Assembly: GCF_050490315.1 (NCBI RefSeq)
Contig: NZ_JBNPEO010000001.1
Coordinates: forward strand, 726,824-790,823
DNA: 64,000 bases
Direction: 5' to 3'
Source: JBNPEO01 sp050490315
GTDB lineage: Bacteria > Actinomycetota > Actinomycetes > Actinomycetales > Micrococcaceae
Below are positions 52,955 through 60,967 of this stretch, piece by piece (the first letter of the stretch is position 1; the number at the start of each line of letters is the position of its first letter). A program made the position numbers and the translations under genes. The notes beneath the pieces were generated by a model. That model did not search any database and was not told the DNA's origin. It saw only the letters and a program-made list of their open reading frames with translations.

Positions 52955-54084
52955 TCTGGAGCGAGACCACTATCGCTGCTGAGTTCGAAGTTCAGTTAGG
53001 GAAGATGCTGGACTTCGCTCGCAACTCGGGTGATCCGAAACTGTACATCGGGAATCGTGCCGTCCAATGGGGGTACATCGACCTCAGCTCGGCGAGCTAC
53101 GTTCCACTCACAAGACAAGACGTCCTGCGATTTCGGCTACGCAAGGGCGACTTGCTCGTGTGCGAGGGCGGTGAGGTTGGTCGAGCTGCCATCTGGGAAT
53201 ATGACGTGGAGTGCTACTACCAGAAGGCTCTCCATCGATTGCGCCCGCGTCGCGAATACAATGCAAGAGTCCTGCTCGCCATCCTGGAGCTTCGGGCGAA
53301 ATCCGGCGGGTTCGCCGATTACGTAACACAGACAAGCATTGCTCACCTTCCGCGGGACAAGTTTCTGACGTTGCCGATTCCATCGATTCCTGAAGATGAG
53401 CAGCAACGCATTGCAACGGTGCTGGCGGATGCGGACTGCCTGATCGACGCCCTCCAGCGCCTCATCGCCAAGAAGCGAGACGTCAAGCAGGGCATGATGC
53501 AGGAGCTGCTGACCGGCCGCACTCGTCTGCCCGGGTTCACCGGAGAATGGCGGGGTCGCAGGCTTGGGGACTTGCTCGCGTATGAGCAGCCTGGTCGCTA
53601 TCTCGTATCGAGCGCTGAGTACATCGAGGCAGGTGGAGTGCCTGTATTGACGGCAGGCAAGACCTTTGTGCTCGGACACACAAACGAGTCTCATGGCGTC
53701 TACGACTCCTTGCCTGTAGTCATCTTTGACGACTTCACGACGGCATCCAAGTACGTAACGTTCCCGTTCAAGGCGAAGTCCTCCGCGATGAAGATGCTCA
53801 GTGCAAAGTCGGGAGCCAATCTTCGGTTTGCGTATGAGCGTATGCAGCTCATCGACTTCCCCATCGCAGACCACAAACGTCGATGGATTGCGGAGTTCAG
53901 CAAACTGGAGGTTTCTGTTCCATCCTTCGAAGAGCAGAAAGCGATCGCATCCGTACTGGAGAACGCCGATGCTGAGATCTCGGCCCTCGAACGCCGCCTT
54001 GAGTCTGCTCGTGCTGTAAAGCAGGGCATGATGCAGGAGTTGCTGACCGGCCGCACCCGCCTGCTCGCGAAGGTTGCAGCATGA
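52951..54084 (+). CDS. hsdS: Type I restriction-modification specificity subunit HsdS
   Basis: The protein is 377 residues from ATG 52951. It has two target-recognition domains, each closed by the same coiled-coil segment: RDVKQGMMQELLTGRTRLPG at about residue 170 and AVKQGMMQELLTGRTRLLA at the C-terminus. By eye its codons are more AT-rich than hsdM and hsdR, as expected for a gene that exchanges recognition domains. It sets the bipartite DNA target. It overlaps hsdM and hsdR by four bases each. Confidence 0.93.
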   Translation: MIWSETTIAAEFEVQLGKMLDFARNSGDPKLYIGNRAVQWGYIDLSSASYVPLTRQDVLRFRLRKGDLLVCEGGEVGRAAIWEYDVECYYQKALHRLRPRREYNARVLLAILELRAKSGGFADYVTQTSIAHLPRDKFLTLPIPSIPEDEQQRIATVLADADCLIDALQRLIAKKRDVKQGMMQELLTGRTRLPGFTGEWRGRRLGDLLAYEQPGRYLVSSAEYIEAGGVPVLTAGKTFVLGHTNESHGVYDSLPVVIFDDFTTASKYVTFPFKAKSSAMKMLSAKSGANLRFAYERMQLIDFPIADHKRRWIAEFSKLEVSVPSFEEQKAIASVLENADAEISALERRLESARAVKQGMMQELLTGRTRLLAKVAA

Positions 54085-57000
54085 GCACAGTTGGTCAGAT
54101 CGAACGCAAGACGCAGAGTCGCGTCGTTGAACTGTTCCGTGATCGGCTCGGCTACGAGTACGGCGGCAATCGTGAGGACTTCGACAACCACAACATCGAC
54201 GAGGCTCGGCTGATCCAGAGCCTTATATCTCGCGGTTATGACATGGAGGTCATCAAGCGGGCTGTCTTGCAGCTGCTGACTGCCGCATCGCTGGCGGACG
54301 GCCGGAAGCTCTACGACTCGAACCGCAAGTTCTACGAGCTGCTTCGCTATGGCGTCAAGGTCAAGCGTGACGTCGGCGAGACAACCGAAACGATCTGGCC
54401 GATTGACTGGTCGAACCCGCAGGCCAACCACTTCATGGTGGCCGAGGAAGTCACCATCAAGGGCGAGCACACCAAGCGGCCGGACATCGTGCTCTACGTC
54501 AACGGCATCGCGCTGGGCGTCGTAGAGCTGAAGCGTTCGTGGGTCAGCGTCAGCGAGGGCATCCGTCAGAACATCGGCAACCAGAAGCAGCACTTCGTGC
54601 GGCCGTTCTTCACGACGGTCCAGCTGCTCTTCGCCGGTAATGATGTCGAGGGTCTGCGCTATGGCGTGATCGATACGGCGGAGAAGTACTGGCTCAAGTG
54701 GAAGGAGCCGGGCACGGAGCCGAACCCGCTCGATCGTTCCCTGCTTCAGATGTGCTCCAAGGATCGTTTCTTGGAAATCATCCACGACTTCATCGTTTTC
54801 GACTCGGGGGTCAAGAAGACAGCCCGGCACAATCAGTTTTTTGGCGTCAAGGCGGCCCAGGACCGCGTCGGCCCGCGTAAGGGCGGCATCATCTGGCACT
54901 CCCAGGGCTCGGGCAAGAGCCTGACGATGGTGTGGCTGGCAAAGTGGATTCGTGAGAACCAGACGGATGCCCGTGTGCTGATCATCACCGATCGTACCGA
55001 GCTGGATGAGCAGATCGAGAAGGTCTTCGGCGGAGTTAACGAGTCGATCACCCGCACGACCTCGGGTGCTGATCTGGTCGGTAAGTTGGGCCAGAGCCAG
55101 CCGTGGCTGCTCTGCTCCCTGGTGCACAAGTTCCGCAGTACTGAGCCGACCAGCGACTCGGACGAGGGGGACAGCGATGAGTTCATCGCAGAGCTGGGGT
55201 CCCGCGTCCCGGCTGATTTCAAGGCTAAGGGCAACCTGTTCGTGTTCGTTGACGAAGCTCACCGCACCCAGAGCGGCAAGCTACACAAGGCGATGACTGG
55301 CCTGCTGCCGGACGCGATGTTTATCGGCTTCACCGGTACGCCGCTGCTGAAGGCCGACAAGATGACCAGCATCGAGACCTTCGGCTCGTTCATCCATACC
55401 TACAAGTTCGACGAGGCTGTCCGCGACGGCGTCGTGCTCGACCTGCGGTACACGGCTCGAGGCATCGACCAGCGGTTGGTCGGTTCGAGTCGTGTCGATG
55501 AGTGGTTCGACCGTAAGACTCAGGGGCTGACTGACTTGTCCAAGGCGCGCCTCAAGAAGAGGTGGGGCACCATGCAGAAGGTCGTTTCGGCGCGGTCTCG
55601 CGCCGCCATGATCGTGCAAGACGTGCTGATGGACTTCGAGCGCGAGCCTCGCCTGATTTCAGGCCGGGGCAATGCCATGCTGGTGAGCGAGAGCGTCTAC
55701 CAGGCGTGCAAGTTCTACGAGATGTTCGTGCAGGCCGGCTTCAAGGACAAGGTCGCCATCATATCGAGCTACGTCCCGACCGCCAGCGCTATCTCCAAGG
55801 AAGACGCTGGTGAGGGCGACAACGAGGAGCTGCTCAAGTACGACATCTACCGCCAGATGTTGGCGGACTACTTTCACGCGTCTGCAGATCAGGCGGTGCT
55901 GCGCATCGAGGAGTTCGAGAAAGATGTCAAGCGTCGCTTCATCGAAGAGCCGGGGCAGATGCGACTGCTGATCGTGGTCGACAAGCTCCTGACCGGCTTC
56001 GATGCCCCGAGCGCCACCTACCTCTATATCGACAAGAAGATGCGGGATCACGGTCTATTTCAGGCCATCTGTCGCGTCAACCGCCTGGACGGCGACGATA
56101 AGACGTACGGCTACGTCATCGACTACCGAGACCTGTTCAAATCGCTGGACCAGGCGGTCTCGGACTACACTTCCGGCGCTCTGGACGGTTATGCGAAGGA
56201 AGACATCGAGGGACTGCTCAAGGATCGCACCGAGCAGGACCGCCAGGATCTGGACGAAGTCCTTGAGAAGGTTCGGGCGCTGTGTGAGCCGGTAGCACCG
56301 CCGAAGGGCACGCTGGAGTACCAGCATTACTTCGTCTCGTCTGAGCCGGGTGACGCCGAGCAGATCAAGGTCAATGAGCCGAAGCGTGTCGAGTTGTACA
56401 AGTCGGTCGCATCACTCGTGCGCGCCTACGGTACCCTCGCCAACGATATGGCGGCGGCTGGATACAGCACCGCCGAGGCTGCGGCTATCAAGAACGAGGT
56501 CGCGCACTACGTGGCTGTCCGCAACGAAGTCGAGCGTGGTGCTGGTGAGAATATCGACATGAAGCAGTTCGAGGCGGGCATGCGTTCACTGCTGGATACC
56601 TACATCCTGGCCGAGCCGTCCGAGACGGTAGCCACCCTGGATCAGGGCCTGGTCGAGCTGATCGTCGAACGCGGAGCCGGTGCCATCGACAGCTTGCCGG
56701 AGGGCATCCGCAAGAACCAGGAAGCGGTCGCCGAGACGATCATCAACAACGTCCGCAAGACCATCGTCGACGAGCGGGCGCTGAACCCGAAGTACTACGA
56801 CCGCATGTCTGCCCTACTCGACGCCATCATCGAACGTCGACGTGAAGAGGCTGAGGCATACGCTGACTACCTAAACGACCTGCTCTCCTTCACGGCGCAG
56901 GTCGGCAAGAAAGAGTCCGACGCCACCTACCCGGGCTGGGCCTCGACTCCGGCTCGTCGTGCGCTGGTCGACTTCACCTGGCCGAGTGACATCGTCGTTG

Positions 57001-57176
57001 ACGTTGAATACATCAGCGATGTAATCCAGAACAACAAGGAGCACGGCTGGGCTGGTAACCCGATGAAGGAGCGTGCCCTGGCGCGAGCGCTCCGCGGTGA
57101 ACTGCCGGGCGGCTTCGAGCCAGAACGACTGGAAGCCCTCATCAACCTGTTGAAGGGACACGATGAGTATCGCTAA
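54081..57176 (+). CDS. hsdR: Type I restriction endonuclease subunit HsdR
   Basis: The protein is 1031 residues. The nuclease domain has PDIVLYVNGIALGVVELK (PD...ExK near 135-155). The SF2 translocase has Walker A HSQGSGKS near 273 and DEAHR near 391, plus motif III-like GFTGTPLL and motif VI-region ICRVNR. A C-terminal helical domain binds the MTase. It translocates and cuts unmethylated DNA. The stop lies within the next gene, a 14-base overlap. Confidence 0.95.
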   Translation: MSTVGQIERKTQSRVVELFRDRLGYEYGGNREDFDNHNIDEARLIQSLISRGYDMEVIKRAVLQLLTAASLADGRKLYDSNRKFYELLRYGVKVKRDVGETTETIWPIDWSNPQANHFMVAEEVTIKGEHTKRPDIVLYVNGIALGVVELKRSWVSVSEGIRQNIGNQKQHFVRPFFTTVQLLFAGNDVEGLRYGVIDTAEKYWLKWKEPGTEPNPLDRSLLQMCSKDRFLEIIHDFIVFDSGVKKTARHNQFFGVKAAQDRVGPRKGGIIWHSQGSGKSLTMVWLAKWIRENQTDARVLIITDRTELDEQIEKVFGGVNESITRTTSGADLVGKLGQSQPWLLCSLVHKFRSTEPTSDSDEGDSDEFIAELGSRVPADFKAKGNLFVFVDEAHRTQSGKLHKAMTGLLPDAMFIGFTGTPLLKADKMTSIETFGSFIHTYKFDEAVRDGVVLDLRYTARGIDQRLVGSSRVDEWFDRKTQGLTDLSKARLKKRWGTMQKVVSARSRAAMIVQDVLMDFEREPRLISGRGNAMLVSESVYQACKFYEMFVQAGFKDKVAIISSYVPTASAISKEDAGEGDNEELLKYDIYRQMLADYFHASADQAVLRIEEFEKDVKRRFIEEPGQMRLLIVVDKLLTGFDAPSATYLYIDKKMRDHGLFQAICRVNRLDGDDKTYGYVIDYRDLFKSLDQAVSDYTSGALDGYAKEDIEGLLKDRTEQDRQDLDEVLEKVRALCEPVAPPKGTLEYQHYFVSSEPGDAEQIKVNEPKRVELYKSVASLVRAYGTLANDMAAAGYSTAEAAAIKNEVAHYVAVRNEVERGAGENIDMKQFEAGMRSLLDTYILAEPSETVATLDQGLVELIVERGAGAIDSLPEGIRKNQEAVAETIINNVRKTIVDERALNPKYYDRMSALLDAIIERRREEAEAYADYLNDLLSFTAQVGKKESDATYPGWASTPARRALVDFTWPSDIVVDVEYISDVIQNNKEHGWAGNPMKERALARALRGELPGGFEPERLEALINLLKGHDEYR

Positions 57177-57888
57177 CGCCTACCTCACTGTCGCCGGCCT
57201 CGGGATCGATGTCATCTATAAGGACATCAAGAACCTACACATCTCGGTCTACCCGCCCATGGGGCGAGTTCGGGTAGCCGCTCCGGAGACCACTGACGAG
57301 GACACCATCCGCCTGGCCATCGTGCAACGTCTGCCGTGGATCAAGCGGCAGCGCGATCAGTTACAAAAGGCTGACCGCCAGACGAAGCGAGAAATGCAGT
57401 CCGGCGAGACCCATTACGTCTGGGGCCAGCGATACCGACTTGATGCGTCACGAACTTCTGGCAATTACCACGTCGAGACTAAGGGGCAGACACTCTGGGT
57501 CGTTACGCCTCCCGAAGCGGACGGCGACGCTAAGCGAGGAACGCTTGACCGCTGGTACCGCCGCGAACTGAAGGCTGCGCTGCCTGCCCTCCTCGCTAAG
57601 TGGGAGCCGATTGTCGGTGTCGAGGTCGACAAGATTGTCGTGCGTCGCATGAAGACCAAGTGGGGCACTTGCATTGCCCACTCTCGTACTATCTGGATCA
57701 ACCCCGAGCTCGCCAAGAAGAACCCTCGGAGTCTCGAGTACATCATGGTTCACGAACTGACGCACCTGCACGAACGTTCCCACAACCAACGCTTCAACGA
57801 CCTGATGGACCAGTTCTTGCCTGACTGGCGAGTTCGCCGCGATGAACTCAACAGAGCCCCTTTGGCGGATGAGGATTGGGGGATTTAG
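57163..57888 (+). CDS. YgjP-type (DUF45/SprT-like) metallopeptidase
   Basis: The protein is 241 residues and overlaps hsdR by 14 bases. The zinc site is VHELTHLHERSHN (HExxH-like: His-Glu-Leu-Thr-His with a third His downstream), preceded by the family landmark KTKWGTC. YgjP-like genes often follow type I hsdR. Proposed role: proteolytic control of HsdR or processing of stalled complexes, unproven. Confidence 0.88.
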   Translation: MSIANAYLTVAGLGIDVIYKDIKNLHISVYPPMGRVRVAAPETTDEDTIRLAIVQRLPWIKRQRDQLQKADRQTKREMQSGETHYVWGQRYRLDASRTSGNYHVETKGQTLWVVTPPEADGDAKRGTLDRWYRRELKAALPALLAKWEPIVGVEVDKIVVRRMKTKWGTCIAHSRTIWINPELAKKNPRSLEYIMVHELTHLHERSHNQRFNDLMDQFLPDWRVRRDELNRAPLADEDWGI

Positions 57889-57977
57889 ACTGCCGATGCT
57901 GTTCCGTCATGGCTCAGAGGGCTTCAGACAAGCCCGTTCCCTTCCTTGCCCCGGAACCCGAAGCGGCAGGCTACCAG

Positions 57978-58859
57978 TCAGGAATTCAGAATGTGTTCCG
58001 TTATGTCCAAGCCGACTTGGAGTGGTGTCTGCGCGACTCGACGAAGGTGCTCATCATCGGTGAAATGTACTGAGCTGCCCGTCAGCAAGAACGCGAACTC
58101 GCCTGGGTTTACCTCTGGCAGCAAAGCGAGATCCACAGGCGACGGATCGGGCCACAACTTCGCCGCCCGGCCTTCCTCGACTAACGGATGCAGGATAGGC
58201 CAGTGGGGATGCCACACGATAGTTGCCTCGATGCCCCGAATGCCTGCGCCCCACGTCTGGTAGTTAAGACTCTTCGCCCCTACGTTCACATTCGGCAGTT
58301 CCAGCAGAAGTCTCTCCCCGTCCCAAGGCTGCACGCCCGTCACTTTCTGCCGCGTTAGGAAGACTGAGAACCCTTCGGGCGGGACCATCTCTGTACTCAT
58401 CCATTCCAACCACGCTGGCTCATCCTGAGCCTTGCGTGGAAAAGCCGGGTCTCTCTGCACATGAGGAGAATCGTGTATCGCCTCAGGGTGAGTAAGCAGA
58501 AGCCCGACCTTCAGGAACCACCGCGCCAGAGCCTCTGCTTCCGTTGCGGTGATTCTTGGCCAGGTGTGCGTGTCAGTAGTGGGCATAATCTGTCGAACTA
58601 CATTCGTGGCCGGTATCTCTATGGAGCGGCTGAGCCGACTGTTGCAGTCCTCGCACATGGGAACATGAACACTCTGAAGCGCCTCGGCGGTTACCGGCGA
58701 CCCGTCGCGCTTTGGGTAGGGAATTCCACCTTTCTCGATAGTGAAGGGCCCTTGGCCGTGAAACTCCTTAATCAACCAGCTCGGCCACACGTGTTCACCT
58801 ACGCCCTCAGACGCATTAGAACAAAGAACGCAGGATTTGTTTGGAAATCGGTTCGACAT
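57978..58859 (-). CDS. HNH-like zinc motif protein
   Basis: The protein is 293 residues from ATG 58859 (frame open to 59000). The N-terminus has SCVLCSNA, then GEHVWPSWL and MCEDCNSRLS: two CxxC pairs around a central His, the layout of HNH_5-type nucleases. Residues 120-293 are an unrecognised alpha/beta domain. It is in tandem with an AlbA-domain gene. Nuclease activity is inferred. Confidence 0.65.
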   Translation of the reverse strand: MSNRFPNKSCVLCSNASEGVGEHVWPSWLIKEFHGQGPFTIEKGGIPYPKRDGSPVTAEALQSVHVPMCEDCNSRLSRSIEIPATNVVRQIMPTTDTHTWPRITATEAEALARWFLKVGLLLTHPEAIHDSPHVQRDPAFPRKAQDEPAWLEWMSTEMVPPEGFSVFLTRQKVTGVQPWDGERLLLELPNVNVGAKSLNYQTWGAGIRGIEATIVWHPHWPILHPLVEEGRAAKLWPDPSPVDLALLPEVNPGEFAFLLTGSSVHFTDDEHLRRVAQTPLQVGLDITEHILNS

Positions 58860-58986
58860 TCCACCCACGATACGGTATGCAGTCGTGTGTGTTACACACG
58901 GCCTTCCGTTAGGGACAATGCCCTCCGCGCCCCACAGGGCTACTACTCGTGCCATCATGCCGGTCGAATGAGTTACTTCGGCCTTG

Positions 58987-60069
58987 CTACGCCAGGCCAC
59001 TCAACACTCTGTCAATAATGCTGAGCAAGCCGTGTTCTGTTGCATCAATTGCAGGTCGTATTGGGCGAAGAGTACCGATGTCGCTGACTTGACCAGTCCA
59101 GAAATCATCAAGCTCATTTCGGGACAGGAGCTGTGAAGCCACTTGGTGCAATGCGCGATCGGGGGATCCGTCATCCAGATCAGTCCACGATACAAAGATG
59201 CCAGCATCGCGTTGCCGTATCGCCTTCATCTGGACCCTGCCTAGAAATACGGCGAATAATCTGTATTGCTGATATAGCTCCGTCGGGAGGTGTGGTCTAA
59301 GGAGACTTACCCGCAGTTGCAGATCGTCGACCATGGAGGCGTATTCACCCAGGCTGATTTTACTTCTAGCCGAACTGAGTTCAGGTCGGGTTGGAACTTC
59401 TGGGTACTCGCTGTCGGCGAGTATGTCGTATAGAAACTCGACGCCACTCACCAACCTTCGTTGCTCCACAACGATCCTCCACAGTTCGTTGACGGAGCGA
59501 ACTTTTTCCTCATGAACGACACTGCTTGTCAAAAGACGTCGCACATCCCCTGAGTTAGCTCTAATGCTGGCTGCACCCCTGCGGATGAGAATGTCTCCCG
59601 AGCGGAAAAGGGGCTTTTTCTGGTTGGGGACATGCCCGTCGAGCGCTGCCAGCACAGGCTGGCTGGAGCGACGTCTCAGATAAACGATGCCAAATCGCTT
59701 AGATACGCCTTCGTCTGGAAGGAGCTGATGTTCCGCGGCGAGCACAGTGAAATCGCCGTCGATGTACTTTTCAATGGCAGCGCGGATCGCGGTCGTGTCC
59801 ATGCGTTCGTGGGCGTCCAGCCCCATGCGTGTGTAATCGTCGGCAACGCCAATGACGAGCGTTCCACCTGTGGGCAGGTTGCAAAAGGCTAGGACATCCT
59901 TCGCGAGGTTTACACGCGCGGACGCGTCAGCGAGGTCACCCAGGGACCTCTTGAAGTCCCACTCGTCGCCTTCACCGCGAACATGCAGAAACTGCTCAAG
60001 TGCTTCGCGTGAGACGCGGTCCTGGTAACTTATCGCTGATATAACCGGGTCACCGGGATGGGTGCTCAA
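58987..60069 (-). CDS. AlbA_2/Schlafen-type putative DNA-binding protein
   Basis: The protein is 360 residues. EWDFKRSLG near residue 36 and AKDVLAFCNLPTGGTLVIGVADD near 76-98 (landmarks AFCNLPTGG, VIGVADD) are the AlbA_2 (formerly AAA_4) signature. The domain ends near residue 190 with ILIRRGAASIRA. The C-terminal half is unassigned helices. Such proteins appear in regulators and in defence islands. It is upstream of, and cotranscribable with, the HNH-like gene (127-base gap). Confidence 0.75.
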   Translation of the reverse strand: MSTHPGDPVISAISYQDRVSREALEQFLHVRGEGDEWDFKRSLGDLADASARVNLAKDVLAFCNLPTGGTLVIGVADDYTRMGLDAHERMDTTAIRAAIEKYIDGDFTVLAAEHQLLPDEGVSKRFGIVYLRRRSSQPVLAALDGHVPNQKKPLFRSGDILIRRGAASIRANSGDVRRLLTSSVVHEEKVRSVNELWRIVVEQRRLVSGVEFLYDILADSEYPEVPTRPELSSARSKISLGEYASMVDDLQLRVSLLRPHLPTELYQQYRLFAVFLGRVQMKAIRQRDAGIFVSWTDLDDGSPDRALHQVASQLLSRNELDDFWTGQVSDIGTLRPIRPAIDATEHGLLSIIDRVLSGLA

Positions 60070-60967
60070 TGCGGATTGACCTGCCTATGGATTGGACTGC
60101 TGTCGGTGGAACTGACTCGTCTTGAGGAATTGCCGCGGGCTGGTCTCCAATCCGCAACGACAATCTCTTCAGTCATGATCGTCTTGAAGTCGACGGGGGT
60201 CAAACGTGCCGGTCATTATGGAACCGCTTCATGGCTACGACTTTGGGCCACATAATGGACTCCCTGCAGCGCCCGGCGGCCACAGAAATCAGCTACGGGA
60301 AAGCGCGTGATAGTCACCCGGCGACAGCGGCTGCCTGAACCGGAGGTTACGGCGATGACAACGCCTTCGAGTCCCACTGAGTAGCCGGCTTTGCCGACAA
60401 GCGCCGACCAATGCGCTCAGCGGTGTCGTCATCCGGCCGGAAATAACTCCCGGACTGGACGGCCATGCCTTCGGTAGCCTCGTCACCGCGCCGTCCGCTG
60501 CCCGGAGGCTCACCGCGCCGGCTGAGTTGGGGCCAGACCTGGTCATGGCGGGCCGGACGACATCGGGAGAGGACGGACAGGCTGCCGGGAGGGGCATATT
60601 CGAAGCCACTCGGTTGAGGGACTCAGCTTGACATCACTCCTTCGCGCGAAGACACTCGGCTGAGGAAATGATGTCCAAATTGGAAGACACCGATCTGGAA
60701 GACACCGTCTTTCTGTCACCGGACTCCGACAAAGCGACCGAACCACACTCACCCGTTCGTGAAGACACAACTCGTGATTGATCACAGGCCGATTGGCGGC
60801 GTGTGGTTTTGCGGACTCCGAAGTCATGCGCCCGATCTGCCCCTTGGTAGACCCGCCGTGTCCAACCGGATCGCGCTGAAGGCGATGTGCAACGATTTCC
60901 TCAATGCTCAGATCTGACTGAGCGCTCGATCCTTCAAATCATTTCGATCTATTGGGAGTACTCAGAA
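60070..60967. other. Long intergenic stretch with a coding remnant
   Basis: A 900-bp stretch between divergent genes. A high-GC3 frame from about 60357 to TGA 60629-60631 (ALSGVVIRPEITPGL, AELGPDLVMAGRTTSG) lacks a start and looks like a gene tail. A second short frame, ATG 60671 to TGA 60781 (36 codons, MSKLEDTDLEDTVFLS), contains a repeated LEDT. Neither is recognised; the rest must hold the promoter of the next gene. Confidence 0.4.

Noticed and set aside
53700..55262. 520-codon minus-strand open frame across hsdS and hsdR
   Set aside because: It lies wholly opposite clear restriction genes, with low-complexity Leu/Val/Arg/Asp composition and no domain pattern.
58461..59018. 185-codon plus-strand frame over the HNH-like gene
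   Set aside because: The minus strand carries the CxxC/His pattern; the plus frame has no coherent domain.
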